DNA from: Liquidambar formosana
Taxonomy: Eukaryota; Streptophyta; Magnoliopsida; Saxifragales; Altingiaceae
DNA length: 64,000 bases
Assembly: GCA_039720395.1 (NCBI GenBank)
Contig: CM077833.1
Location: forward strand, 16,801,133-16,865,132
Reading direction: 5' to 3'
Made by a program: the position numbers and the translations under genes. Below the pieces are notes generated by a model, which worked only from the letters and a program-made list of their open reading frames with translations, was not told the origin of the DNA and made no database searches. This document shows, one piece after another, positions 1-11,197 of the stretch. Numbering within the stretch: the first letter of the stretch is position 1; each line of letters starts with the position of its first letter.

Positions 1-1209
1 AAGTCTTTAAGCAATGAGAAATGGTTTCTTGATAGCGGATGTTCAAGGCACATGACGGATGATAGATCAAAGTTTGTTTCTTTGAAACCCAAAGACGGAG
101 GATTTGTGACATTTAGAGACAATGCCAGGGGTAAGATAATAGACATTGGTAAAATTAGTCAGAATTCCTCTCTTTGTGTTGAAAATATTTTATTAGTTGA
201 TGGTTTAAAACATAATCTCCTTAGCATTAGTCAATTATGTGATAAACTGTTATAGAGTTACTTTTAAATCAAATAAGTGCATAATTGAGGATAATAATAA
301 GACTCTATTTGTTGTATATAGGATTAGGTAACATCTATGCTATAGAGTTTGAAGAAATCGCATTCACAAAATGTACATTGCTTCTCCGCTTTAAATGAAA
401 ATCATTGGTTATGACATAGAAGACTTGGACATGCTAGCATAGAATTGACTTCAAAACTTTTTAGGCATGAACTTATAAGGGGTTTACTAAAAGCAAAATT
501 TTCAAAAGATGAAGTTTGTAATGCATGCCAATTTGGAAAACAAATCAAGTCTTCCTTCAAAACAAAATCTAATATTTCAACTACAAGACCTTTGCAACTT
601 ATTCATATGGACTTATTTGGACTTATTGCTATTGCAAGCCTTGGGTGAAAGCATTATGTATTTGTAATTATTGATGACTACTCTAGATATACGTGGGTGT
701 TCTTCCTTGCACATAAAGATGAGACTCATGCTACATTTGTAACATACTGTAGAAGAGTCCAAAATGAGAAAGGCTTATACCATTACATATGTTAGGAGTG
801 ATAAGGGGAGCGAATTTGTCAATAAGGATATTGAACATTATTGTGATGAGAATGGTTTTGCTCACAATTTCTCCAGCTTCTAAAACTCCTCGACAAAATG
901 GCGTGGTTGAAAGAAAAAATAGAACACTTGAAGAAATGTCTAGAACCATGCTTAATGAACATTCATTACCTCAATATTTTGGGTCGAGGCGTTAATACTT
1001 CATATTATGTAATGAATAGAGTGCTATTAAGATCCAAACTTGGTAAGACCCCTTATGACTTATGGAATGATAAGAAACCTAATATAGGTTACTTTAAAGT
1101 TTTTTGTTGTAAATGCTTTATATTGAATGATAGAGATAAACTTTCTAAATATGATTCTAAATCCGAATGAAAGTGTATTTTTTGGATATTCTATGAAAAG
1201 TAAAGCATA
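1..1209 (+). pseudogene. copia protease, GAG-pre-integrase and integrase remnant
   Basis: The first codons read KWFLDSGCSRHMT, the copia aspartic-protease active site (DSG). A broken H...H...CNACQFGK zinc finger follows at about 410-545. The integrase core shows IHMDLFG at 601-621 (first Asp), RSDKGSEFVN at about 793-822 (second Asp) and PRQNGVVERKN at about 888-920 (the Glu). The order is that of the copia polyprotein. Stops near 253 and 646 and several frame changes (for example near 770 and 985) show it cannot be translated. The reading continues to about 1209 and stops at the border of the nested gypsy element; RT resumes beyond 4658. Confidence 0.9.
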
Positions 1210-1214
1210 TAGGG

Positions 1215-1933
1215 TGACGTCGGAAAATGGAGAAAGATGAGGAAACATAAGAGAAAACTCAGAAAGTAACCCAGCTCGCCACCAAGAGGAATCCACTAAA
1301 GGGATTCTTGCAAAAGAACAAGAAGAACTCCTTCTTCTTAAAAAGTCAAAAGCTGAAATATCATTCAAATTCTCTTAAACTTACTTTCAAATACAAGACT
1401 AAAAGGTTTAAATAACCTTAGCATGGAACAACTCTCCAGCAATGGGTATAGTCTCAAGGTAAACACAATTTCCAAGCAAGAAGGGCAATATAACGAAGCA
1501 AACTTTGACTAAAAATTAAATAACACCTAAAAAAAATTAAAGAGACTCTTAGGGACTTAAAATATGACTTAAAGGATTGCTAATCTCGAAATTATAGCAA
1601 GCAAAAATAAATAAATAAAATTGGAACAGAATCCAAAGTAGAAGACACTATAATTCTGCATTCCAAGAAAATAGCCTCTGTTCGTCTTTAAATCTGAATG
1701 TGCTCAGGATGCTCCAGTTAACAAGCCTTATATGCTTTCGAAGCCCTTTGAGTCTAGTTTCAAACCCAACAAACGGTTTCGCAATTTCAAGTCCTGAGGC
1801 AAAATTATGACCGTTTTACTGAAACATGTCTAAGCTGACTGTTCTACTTCAGCACTGCGAATTTTACTAGAATTGAGATGTCATGGCAATGAGATGGCAA
1901 TGACTTGGCACCCCCTAAGGCTTTCCCGTGTCA
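1215..1933 (-). repeat. 3' LTR of the nested gypsy element
   Basis: This copy matches 3893-4658 along its length, with substitutions and small indels. It starts TGACGTCGG and ends CCCGTGTCA on the + strand. It lies next to the purine tract of the - strand element, so it is the 3' LTR. Confidence 0.85.
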
Positions 1934-1946
1934 TTCTCCCCCAGTT
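1934..1946 (-). promoter_or_regulatory. Polypurine tract of the nested gypsy element
   Basis: On the - strand the bases directly before the LTR read ACTGGGGGAGAA. This purine run would prime plus-strand synthesis. Its position confirms the - strand orientation. Confidence 0.7.
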
Positions 1947-1955
1947 GAAAAAAAC

Positions 1956-2537
1956 TCATCCTTGAGTTTCGAGTTTGCTAATCAAACCTTCACAATGTAT
2001 GCTATGTTTTTTCTCCAGTCGCATCTTCTTTGGTATTTGATGATGAAGACCTCCAACTTTTTTTGCGAGTACAACTTTCCTTTGCTTGTCTCTTCCTGCC
2101 TTTGGAAACAATTTGATGGTTTTGCCATTTACTTTGAACTCATAAGTATTTATTCGACCTTTCTTAACTACATCTCTATCAAACTCCCATAGGTGTCCAA
2201 GTAACACTTGACATGTGTCCATTGGAATGACTTGACACCATACTTCATCAATATAGTTATCCCCAGTTGAGAATTCAAGGAGACATCTATGAGTAACAAG
2301 AATTTTGTTTCCTTCATTCACCCATGCAACTATACAAGGCTTGTCATGTTCTCTAGTTTCCAAGTTCAAGGAAGAAACTAGCTGTTGAGAAACAAAATTT
2401 TCAAAACTTCCAGAATCCATAATAAAATGACATTCAATTCCTTTTACCTTTCCCGAAGTCTTAAAAAGTTTATTGCGTTGTTCAAGAACTGATTCTTCTA
2501 TCCAATCCCATTCTAAGCTCTTCCTTTTATTTCCCAT
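1956..2537 (-). pseudogene. gypsy retropepsin (aspartic protease) domain fragment
   Basis: The open frame of 193 codons contains CHFIMDSGSFENFV, a retropepsin active site (DSG), and about 75 residues later QVLLGHLWEFDRDVV, matching the ILG(R/M)PW-type flap and end region of plant gypsy proteases. It is followed by the conserved ending YEFKVNGKTIKLFP. The family protease would act in cis to cut Gag. Instead of continuing to RT, the frame ends within about 20 bp of the LTR, so the protease is the last coding domain. Confidence 0.8.
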
Positions 2538-2874
2538 GAATATCTTTTCTAGAGTGCATACATCTTAAAATATATTGATCCTTGGGATATCAATATTGCT
2601 ATGTGAACTTACATCCATACTTTTAATATTAAGACTTCTTTCAAATCCTTTTAACTTACCATCTTTATCGTACTCATCATAGATAGGCGGTTTACTCCAA
2701 TCAACAAAGTTATCAACATGGGCTGCATTTGAGCTTTCAATGAATTACTAGAGCTTTTCCTTGATTTCCATAAGTGATATCTTCTTCACCTTCCATTTCC
2801 TTATTGATGGATGATTTTTTTTTCGACTCTTCTTTTAATACCTCTTTAACTAGAGATACAATCTTGCGGTTGGG

Positions 2875-2916
2875 GTAATCGGAGGCTATGTGACCAAACC
2901 CTTGACACTTGAAACA
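2875..2916 (-). pseudogene. Gag CCHC zinc knuckle with the last Cys replaced by Tyr
   Basis: The - strand reads CFKCQGFGHIASDY. Spacing fits the retroviral CX2CX4HX4C knuckle used by Gag to bind element RNA, but the fourth ligand is Tyr (TAC) where Cys (TGC or TGT) is expected. A single G-to-A change on the coding strand would explain it. It lies between the gag capsid part and the protease. Confidence 0.75.
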
Positions 2917-3155
2917 ATGTTTGTTGGAATTAGAAGTGCTAGGACGGCTTGAATTACCCAGACTATCATACTTGGGCGGTGGCTTTAAACTAGTTGCCTT
3001 GGTTGCTGGAGGAGGTTGAGAAATGGAAGCACTCCCCTAGTTAGAACGAAAGCTACGCCCATATGACTCCTTGAGTTGTCGCTCCACCTTGATTGCTAGC
3101 TTAAAAACATCATCATCAGTCCAATAGGGCTGTAGTTGGACAACATTACAAATTT

Positions 3156-3539
3156 CTAGCCTAAATCCACCAAGGTAATGAGCAACAGTTTGTTCTTCTG
3201 GTTCATTAAGTCACAATGCATCAAGAGGTGGTCAAATTCTGCTGTATACTCCTCCATGGACAGCTCCTTTTGTTTGAAATTATAAAACTTGAGAAAAGAA
3301 TCTTGTCGGTAATGCTCTGGAAAATACTTATTCTTGAGTGCTTTCCTCATCTTGGTCCATGTCACAATCTTACTCTTTCCTTCACAAACTCGCTGCTTCT
3401 TAAGATGTTCCCACCAAAGAGAGGCATGCTTCTTCAACTTGATAGCAACTAGCTTCACTTTACGATGATCCGGCACATCTTTGTAATCAAAAACCCTCTC
3501 CACAGTGTTAAGGCAATCTAGGAATCCATCCAGTTGCAT
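3156..3539 (-). pseudogene. gypsy Gag capsid domain (retrotrans_gag) fragment
   Basis: The 127-codon frame shows the typical plant gypsy capsid pattern: a start like FLDCLNTVERVFDY, then KLVAIKLKKHASLWWEHLKKQR, and then a middle with KKALKNKYFPEHYRQDS-like residues and EEYTAEFDHLLM. This domain forms the virus-like particle shell in the family. The frame ends at a stop near 3156, before the zinc knuckle at 2875-2916, so Gag is broken. Confidence 0.85.
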
Positions 3540-3877
3540 TTTTACTTCAAACTCCAGAATGTCAACTTTGATATCATAATCCCGCTGAAAAACTTGGTTC
3601 CTTTAACGTCCATGATAGGGAGAAGCCTCATCATTTACAGCCCGATTGTGCTCCTAGTGAAAGGAGTTATACTCCTCCTCATCATTTGGTATTTCATTCT
3701 CTGAATCATGATGAGAATCATCACGTTCTAGAGGCTCATAGTGCTATAAACACTACTAGAGTTGTTTAACTTGTCTCCTCAAATCATCCATCTCAACATC
3801 ACGTAAATTGCGTTCACAGGGCTGGTAGTTCTTCGACATTTGGTCCACAACGACGATGACCAACCATCAAAACCAAA

Positions 3878-3889
3878 GCTTTGATACCA
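3878..3889 (-). promoter_or_regulatory. Primer binding site, initiator-Met tRNA type
   Basis: Three bases inside the right LTR the - strand reads TGGTATCAAAGC, one mismatch from the common plant retrotransposon PBS complementary to the 3' end of tRNA-iMet (TGGTATCAGAGC). This marks the right LTR as the 5' LTR. Confidence 0.8.
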
Positions 3890-3892
3890 ATT

Positions 3893-4658
3893 TGACGCCA
3901 AAAAATGGAGAAAGATGAGGAAACACAAGAGAAAACTCAGAAAGTAACCCAGCTTGCCACCCAGAGGAATCCACCAAAGGGATAAGAGCAAAAGAGTAAG
4001 AAGAACTCCTTTTTCTTAAAAAGCCAAAGGTTGAAATATCATTCAAATTATCTTATACTTGCTTTCAAATACAAGACTAAAAGATTTAAATAACCTTAGC
4101 ATGGAACAACCCACCCTCCAACAATGGGTATAGTCTCAAAGCAAACATAATTTTTAAGCAAGAAGGGCAACATAGCGAAGCAAACTTTGACTGAAAATTA
4201 AACAACACCTAAACAAAATTAAAGAAACTCTTAAGGACTTAAAATATGACTTAAATAACTGCTAATCTCAAAATTATAGCGAGCAAAAATAAATAAATTA
4301 AACTAGAACAAAACCCAAAGTAGAAGACACTAGAATTCTGAAGTCCAAGAAAATAGCTTCTGTTCGTCTTTAAATCTAAATGTGCTCGGGATGCTCCAAT
4401 TAATGAGCCCTATATGCTTTCGAAGCTTCGAGTCTAGTTTTAAACCCAACAAATGGTTCGCAAGTTTAAGTCTCGAGGGCAAAGTTATGACCGTTTTACT
4501 GAAACATGTCCAAGTTGACTATTCTGCTTCAGCACTGCAAATTTTACTAGAATTGGCTCTTTGGGCATTTTCTTTGGACTGATCCTTTGGGGAATGTAAA
4601 GAGATGTCATGGCAATGAGATGGCAATGACTTGGCACCCCCAAAGCTTTTTCGTGTCA
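3893..4658 (-). repeat. 5' LTR of the nested gypsy element
   Basis: The repeat begins TGACGCCAA and ends TTCGTGTCA. It is a diverged copy of 1215-1933, longer by about 47 bp. It is adjacent to the PBS, so on the - strand it is the upstream LTR that would carry the promoter. Confidence 0.85.
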
Positions 4659-4663
4659 TAGGA

Positions 4664-6565
4664 ATTTTTAATAAGAGAACATTAACCTTTCAAGAATCAA
4701 TGCATGTAGTGTTTGATGAAACTGACCCTCTTGCCACAAAGAGAAATGTAGATGATGATGATGATGTAGGTACAAGTTTGCAAGAACAAGTTGAAAACTT
4801 GAATCTAAATGGCAAGTAATATCCACAAGACAAAGGCAAAGAGAAGGAAGAAGATAAAGTCATTAAAGACAAGAAACCGGAAGAAGTAGTTGGAGTTGAA
4901 AATGTTCCACTTCATTCGGATGTCACCAAAATGTGGAAATTTATGAGGAATCATCCTAAATATCAAATCTTAGGTGAACCCTCATGTAAGATAAGAACTT
5001 GTTCTTCTATGAGAAATATTTGTGATCATCTTGCATTTTTGTCTTAAATTGAATCTAAAAATATTAATGAGGCTGAAAATGATGAATTATGGGTCCTTGC
5101 TATACAAGAAGAACTCAACCAATTCGAGAGGAACAAGGTTTGGACTTTGGTTCCTAAACCACATGACCATGGTGTTATTGGAACTAAATGGGTATTTAAA
5201 AACAAAAAGGATGAATTCGAAGTTGTTACTAGAAACAAGGCTCGACTTGTAGCCCAAGGTTATAATCAATAGAAGGAATAGATTATGATGAAACCTATGC
5301 TCCGATAGCGAGACTTGAGGCCATAAGAATGTTACTTCCATTTGCATGTCATAAGAATTTCAAATTATTTCAAATGAATGTCAAGAGTGCATTTCTAAAT
5401 GCTTAGAAGAGGAAGTTTATGTAAAACAACCTCCCGCTTTTGAAAGTCATGAATTTCCAAATGATGTTTTTAAATTAAGCAAAGCTTTATATGGTTTGAA
5501 ACAAGCCTCTAGAGCTTGGTATAAAAGACTTAATGGATTTTTAATTAAAAATGGTTTTAAAAGAGGAAAACTTGACACCACACTCTTTATTAAAACTATT
5601 GAAAATGATATGCTTTTAATTCAAATCTATGTTGATGATATCATTTTTGGATCCACTAATGAGAATCTTCGCAAGGAATTTTCTAAGATCATGCGAGAGG
5701 AATTTGAAATGAGCATGATGGGAGAATTGACGTTCTTTCTCGGATTTCAAATTAAACAAACAAAGGAAGGAACATTCATAAATCAATCCAAATATGTCAA
5801 AGATCTACTCAAAAAGTATGGATTGGAAGATGGAAGAAAGTTTCTAACTCCTATGAGCACGTCTATCAAGCTTGATAATACTGAAATGGGAAAGATATGG
5901 ATCAAAAGAAGTATAGAGGAATGATTAGTAGTTTGCTTTATTTAACCACAAATAAACCCGATATCATGTTTAGTGTTTGCTTGTGTGCTAGATTTCAATC
6001 ATATCCTAAAGAATCTCACATACTTACCGTTAAACGTATTTTCAAATATTTAAGTGGCACAATTAACCTTAGCTTATGGTTTCCTAAGTTTACATTGTTT
6101 TATATGCTTAACTATTCCGATGCGAACTTTACCGATGACAAAGATGACAACAAGAGTACTAGTGGGACTTGCTATTTCTTAGGTCATTCATTGGTATCTT
6201 GGTTTATTAAGAAACAAACATCGGTAGCACTTTCAACCATCGAAACCGAATATATTGCGGTCAGTAGTTATTGTGCACAAGTGTTGTACATGAAACAACA
6301 ATTTGAGGACAATAAACTTCACTTTGATCACATTACCATCAAATGTAACAATACTAGTGCAATTAACTTGACCAAGAACCCCATACAACACTCACAAACT
6401 AAGCACATTGAGGTTAGACATCATTTTATTCGTGATCATATCTAAAGAGGTGATGTTGAAATTGATTTCATAGGTAGCGACCATTAATTGGCCGATATTT
6501 TTACCAAACCTCTTCAAGAAGACCGTTTTAGCTTCATTAAATGAGAACTTGACATGTGTTTGATG
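4664..6565 (+). pseudogene. copia reverse transcriptase and RNase H remnant
   Basis: The copia polyprotein resumes here after the nested element. RT landmarks are NKVWTLVPKP at about 5130-5160, a TKWVFKNKKDE stretch, DYDETYAPIARLEAIR near 5283, ALYGLKQASRAWYKRL at about 5485-5530, and the catalytic IYVDDIIFGS near 5630. RNase H follows with YSDANF near 6115, STSGTCYFLG and STIETEYIA near 6235. The closing ADIFTKPLQEDRF is at about 6490-6530. Several stops (near 5045, 5271 and 5278) and frame changes (near 5395 and 5910) show it is dead. The long unbroken pieces at 5496-5924 and 5897-6445 indicate moderate rather than extreme age. Confidence 0.9.
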
Positions 6566-6791
6566 AATGATGTGATACATTGATAATTTATATGCGTATT
6601 GCATGTATATATGCCTAATCATGATGAATTTTGTGCTATATGAATGAATAAGTGCACACATTGATGAATTGATGCTCAAATATATGTTTTTTATATGTTT
6701 CAAAGCTTGATTTATGATTAAACATGTTTAAATGTTGATATATGTTCATAAACTGAATAATTTACGGGCTATATGTGGATTTTTTCACTTA

Positions 6792-6883
6792 TAGTCGACT
6801 GCATAGCATAGTGTAGTCAACTATATGAGTGCACTTTGACTACTGACATTTGTAGTCAACTACACCCATTGATGTAGTCGACT
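6792..6883. repeat. Palindromic TAGTCRACTA array downstream of copia pol
   Basis: Four near-palindromic decamers centred on GTCGAC or GTCAAC occur at 6792, 6814, 6853 and 6874, spaced about 20-40 bp. The same core repeats inside the 3' LTR at 9076-9227. Palindrome arrays in regulatory parts are known from Sireviruses. Confidence 0.65.
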
Positions 6884-7045
6884 AAATGTGTCAAGTTTGG
6901 CTTTTTAAACTCCTTTTGGCACTTCATTTTCTCATTTCTCTTTCTCTCTTTTCCCTATTTCTCTCATCATCTCTCCCTTACCCAAAAGCTAACCTTAATT
7001 TCTACCCATTTTATTACTTCTTCTCAATTCTTTTCTTCCTATAAC

Positions 7046-8225
7046 ATGACTAATCGCACCGAAAAGCTTCTCAAAGCATTAATGGATGCTTCTAGGGCTC
7101 AAACCAAATGAAAGGATGCCCCCGGAAGTTCTCAAGCGCCTTCATCACCACCACCCTCGAATCCTCAAGAAGAATAACGATCCAAAGGCAAGCACGGAAA
7201 TGAAACACTATGCAAGAACGCCACAACTCTTCACAAGTATTAAAACTCCTTCAAAAACCAACATGTTGAGTTTGGTAAAGATCGTTTCATTTGAATTCTT
7301 TGATGGTCAGCGTATCTTCATTGGAAATCTTTTTCGAGCCATTAGATGGGATCATTTCCTCACCTTTAACACCAGCTATCCTAGGTTTGTTAGGGTGTTC
7401 TATGCTAATTTCTTCTTCACACCTAATTTTGAAATTGAAACTTAGGTTAAAAGAAGACAATTAATCTCACAATTTCTACCATTGCTACTATCTTTTGGTT
7501 ACCCAAAACCAACACTATTCAAAGTTTCAACACCCATTCATGGACAATTCGTCGAGACTTCAACATAGTTACTGCTCTCAAATTCATTTGCAATGATGAC
7601 ACCATCCAAGAATGGTTTCCTCCAACTGTAAATCAACTCTTTGTCACCTCTCGAATCATCCGTTATATCATTACCTATAATCTTATGCCTAGATCGGGTA
7701 GTCGCTCCCATGTTGGTTAAATGGATGTTTACATTATTTGGTGTGTTTTGACTGGAGTTAAACTTGATTTAGCCCATATCATTCTCTATTACACTCATGA
7801 CTATGACAAAAAGAAAACTGGCATTCTTCCTTATGGACATGTCCTCACCAGCGTCCTTGAAGGTCAATCTCAGTAATGAACCCAAGGTTTATAATTCCAA
7901 GTACTCCGATTTCTATAATGAGGCAACTTTAAAGAGAATGAAATTTATCAGGGATGGAAATAACAACTGGATTCGTGATCCACATCAAGCTCAGCAGCCA
8001 CCTCCTGAAGAAGAACATAATGAGGCTGATCCCATGGATGAAGAGCATGAAGCTGACCAGCCGTAGCAGCCCTCTCAAGAACCTGACGCATCTCCCACCG
8101 TTCAAACAATGCTTAATGCAATTGGGAATCTTCAAATATCGATGACTTAAGGTTTTGGTGAGGTAAGGAGTTGCATTATTGCACTTGAGCAACGCCAGAA
8201 GCTTGTTGAGGATATCCTACAGTAG
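7046..8225 (+). pseudogene. Sirevirus env-like / extra ORF remnant after pol
   Basis: An ATG at 7046 starts a region that reads through in pieces across three frames. Recognisable pieces include SFEFFDGQRIFIGNLF and a YPRFVRVFYANFFF segment (7086-7445), resembling the putative plant transposon protein domain found in the ORF downstream of RNase H in SIRE-type elements. An acidic Pro/Glu-rich tail (7980-8066) and a final Glu/Gln stretch ending at a stop at 8223 follow. No signal peptide or clear membrane segment is visible in the broken frames, so an envelope role is unsupported by the sequence. Position between pol and the polypurine tract is the strongest argument for the call. Confidence 0.6.
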
Positions 8226-8555
8226 CACTATGCCTCATCTTTTCCTCCGTCAATGACAGATTAGATTTCCTATTACTTTTTGACTGCTGACAAAAGGGGG
8301 AGTGGTTTTGTGATGTTTTGAACACTAGATGTTAATTTATGCTACATTGGATGTTAACTTTTAACTACAGTTTAACTATACATGTTCAACTCTTTTTTAC
8401 TTATGTTTTGTTGACATTAATCAATGAAAATATGATTTCCTACTTACTTGTGATTAGCAAATTGTTTTATGCATATTGTGAGGGGAAAACACATTTTTTT
8501 ATATATATTGGTATTTCCTCTCTATTATCATAAAACATCAATGGTTTGTCATCAT

Positions 8556-8570
8556 AAAAAAGGGGGAGAT
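8556..8570 (+). promoter_or_regulatory. Polypurine tract of the Sirevirus-type element
   Basis: The run AAAAAAGGGGGAGAT lies directly before the LTR start. The same tract and junction are typical of SIRE-lineage elements. Confidence 0.8.
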
Positions 8571-9865
8571 TATTGGCCCTATTGGCTTTTATCCAAGGGT
8601 ATCTTTGGGATTTTGATGATAACAAGTAATTGATGTAAGTTCTAATGTTTTGAATGTCAAGCTAATGATCAAAGCTAGGTACGCAAGTTCAAAATCACTC
8701 AAACATTAGCTTAAGGATCAAATGACTCAAAAACATAAACTCAAAGGCACAATCATGCCATGGAACTCATAGTTCGTGTTCAATACATCAAGGACAATCA
8801 AACATGATTCAATGAGAGCATAAAAAGCAAGCAAAAGACCTACAAGCACCTCAAGCCATGTATACATCATCAATGAAGACTTATTTAGGCTACAAAAGAG
8901 GTTTTAGGTTCTATAATGTACATAATTGCTCATGACCTTGCTCTATTGACCTAGATGGACTTTAGAACCTTTTATTACACTGAATTTATCATTTGCAAGA
9001 GGCTCAAGTTGATAGAAATAGTCTTAAGTGGTGAAAACACATTAAAAAGAAGCTAAACCAAGATAATACAAGGTTTAGTCGACTACATCATGTGGGAATA
9101 GACCAGTTTTGGCTACTGGTTTTTATAGTCGACTATATGGAAAGGTTTTGTCGACTAAATCATGCTGAAATGCCCTTTTTGACTACTATTTGTTGTAGTC
9201 GACTACATAAAGACTTTTAGTCGACTATATCACTCGAAGTGGGCTATAACGACTAGTTTTTTGAAAGCCCAATGATGCATTTATTGCCACCAAATGGCTC
9301 TTTCCTAGCATTTAATGCTTGCAATGGCCATATTAGGCCAAAAAGGTATATATACAAGCATTCAAACTCATTTATGAGTATCCATACAAGGATAATCAAT
9401 TCCCATCCTTAGTGAAAGAGTTTTCAAGCTCTAATTTCAAAGAGCATTCAATTGAGCAATTATTAGAAGGTTGTTGAGCATTCAAAGTATTTACTTCAAG
9501 AGAGATTGTTTACAACAAATCAACTTCAATTTCACGTGTTGTAAGAGTTGTGTGAACCCAAGTGAGACAAGAGAGTTTTTGTCTTAAAGAGAGCTTCTCT
9601 TTGTAAATGTTTGATCTCCACCCTTAAAGGAGATTGTGATAGTGGATTGTGAAACCCTTAAATGGAGCTCTTAAAGCGAGGACGTAGGTGAGAACGTTGA
9701 ACCTCGTTAAAATCTTGTATTTGCATTCTCTAACTCATTCTCATTATTGCTTATTGTTGAATTTTCTCTTATTTGCAATAATCTGAATTATAGTTCGTCT
9801 TTATTGTTTCAATTGGCTATAAACCCTATTCACCCCCCTTCTAGGGTTATACACTTAGGATAACA
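8571..9865 (+). repeat. 3' LTR of the Sirevirus-type copia element
   Basis: The LTR begins TATTGGCCCTATT (expected TGTTGG, with the second base mutated) and ends CTTAGGATAACA. It aligns with the solo LTR at 11651-12851 over its length: both open with TTGGCCCTA, then share the GATTTTGATGATAACAA block, and close with AACCCTATTCACCCCCCT. A palindrome array sits at 9076-9227. Confidence 0.85.
9076..9227. repeat. Palindromic TAGTCGACTA array inside the LTR
   Basis: Five decamers with the core GTCGACTA occur at about 9076, 9126, 9148, 9196 and 9218. Four are perfect palindromes (TAGTCGACTA). They lie about 500-660 bp into the LTR, in the probable U3 region. Confidence 0.75.
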
Positions 9866-10129
9866 GTTACAAGCATGGTGCTGTAAAAGGCACTTACAGC
9901 ACCAAATCTGAATCTGCAGCCCTCACCATACACACTAACACACCCCCTCTTTTTCTATAGCACTGTACTCCTCCACTTCCATGTCCCATTCCGCGGGTGT
10001 AACTATGTAACTATGTAAGTGTAGTTTGAATTTGCACATACTCAAAACAATTTCGCAAATACAAACATTTTAATCGTTGGTTGTACGTATCAGCCCCATA
10101 ACTTATAAAATAAAGAAAATAAAGAGCTA

Positions 10130-10165
<36 letters not shown>

Positions 10166-10793
10166 TTGAAAAAAAAAATGAGGTTAACTATCATTAATTA
10201 AATGATTTTTTTTCCCAAAATAGAATATTTTTCCTATTTTGAGCAATTCATTCATCAAGTAATCAACCATGGGCAACGCATGTGCTCCTTTCCTAGTATT
10301 ATATATAAGGTTGGTTTTTGGGTTGGATTGGTTTACTCAATGTCAATCCAAAATCAAATGAAGTAGAGATAGATTCTTAATTTTTTAACCCAAATAAGGA
10401 CCTATTTGACAATCTCAAAATTTGGTTCAATCTAGTTCAGAATCAATTTTTTCATGGTGAAACCGATTCATAAGGTTCAAGCCAAGTTCTTACTTCAACG
10501 ATGTTTGGTTCAAAACTCAAATCATTTACTTATAATATAATCTAAGTGGTCAGTCTTGGTCGATTCATTATGTGCATCAGACCAAGTTACACCCTCCTAG
10601 GCCAAAAACCAACTAGTTTGGACTCCACTTGTGATAAGTGGGCTAGTATAGGCTTGTTTTTGAACTTTCAAAACTAGGCACAAGGCCTTAAGGCTACCAC
10701 TAAAGTGGAGCGGGATCATTACTTAGCAAAAAAATTGAAAGTAAAAAGACTGGAGTGATATCACTCATCTATATTTTATGCCAATATAAAAGG
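9866..10793. other. Intergenic DNA, no gene seen
   Basis: AT-rich sequence between the copia LTR and the MITE. I see no coding signal. It contains the TAA microsatellite at 10130-10164. Confidence 0.6.
10130..10164. repeat. (TAA)n microsatellite
   Basis: About eleven uninterrupted TAA units. Confidence 0.95.
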
Positions 10794-11197
10794 GGTGAGG
10801 CCATTGTCACCACATAGAGTACTCAAAGCCTCATATTTTTTGAGGTTTTATGAAAAATATAAAAGGTTTTTACGAAAATTAATTACATTGTTCACTAGCA
10901 AATATCGTTTTGAACAACTTTGTAGAAGAAATATTTTCCAAAATCTATCATTTAAGCAGACTTTTTGGTCATTTACAATCTCTATTTCATTTTCCATGAA
11001 AAATTGCCAAAAAGTCTACTTAAATGACAAATTTTGGAAAAACTTTCTTCTACAAAGTTGTCCGGAATGATGTTTTCTATTAGACTATGTGATTAGTTTT
11101 CATAATTTTTTATTTTATTTATATTTTTCATAAAACCTTAAAAATATAAATTAAATGGGGGGCTTAAAATATTTTATGTGGTGGCAATAGCCTGCCC
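10794..11197. mobile_element. Mutator-type MITE with about 190-bp terminal inverted repeats
   Basis: The 404-bp unit folds almost entirely on itself. The left end GGTGAGGCCATTGTCACC pairs with the right end, whose complement is GGGCAGGCTATTGCCACC. Further inward, AACAACTTTGTAGAAGAAA and the CATTTAAG.AGACTTTTTGG stretch recur inverted at about 10915-10970 and 11010-11060. The 9-bp direct repeat TATAAAAGG flanks it on both sides (10785-10793 and 11198-11206). Long inverted ends with a 9-bp target duplication are the hallmark of Mutator-like elements. It has no transposase; the 91-codon frame inside is incidental. Confidence 0.9.

Larger units (their letters stand above)
1215..4658 (-). mobile_element. 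Nested Ty3/gypsy element carrying gag and protease but no RT/integrase
   Basis: Two related direct repeats, 1215-1933 and 3893-4658, both begin TGACG and end GTGTCA and flank 1.96 kb of internal DNA. Flanking bases TAGGG (1210-1214) and TAGGA (4659-4663) are a near-perfect 5-bp target duplication. On the - strand the order is LTR, an initiator-Met-type PBS, gag, a zinc knuckle, retropepsin, a purine tract and LTR. No RT, RNase H or integrase motif is visible, so the element is either internally deleted or of a non-autonomous type. The LTRs have diverged clearly, including length differences (719 against 766 bp), so the insertion is old. It lies inside the copia integrase-RT interval. Confidence 0.88.
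1..9865 (+). mobile_element. Sirevirus-type Ty1/copia retrotransposon, 3' part only, degenerate
   Basis: The element enters from the left edge inside its protease. The domains run in copia order: protease, GAG-pre-integrase zinc finger, integrase, RT, RNase H. They are followed by a long extra ORF region (7046-8225), a polypurine tract (8556-8570) and a 1295-bp LTR (8571-9865). Integrase before RT fixes the superfamily as copia. The extra env-like ORF, the LTR longer than 1 kb and the GGGGGAGATTATTGG junction point to the Sirevirus (Maximus/SIRE) lineage. The coding part carries many stops and frameshifts and is split by a gypsy insertion at 1215-4658. The 5' LTR, PBS and gag lie outside the window, so age from LTR divergence cannot be judged here. 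Confidence 0.88.

Noticed and set aside
10795..11070. 91-codon frame
   Set aside because: It lies in the inverted arms of the MITE and matches no domain I know.
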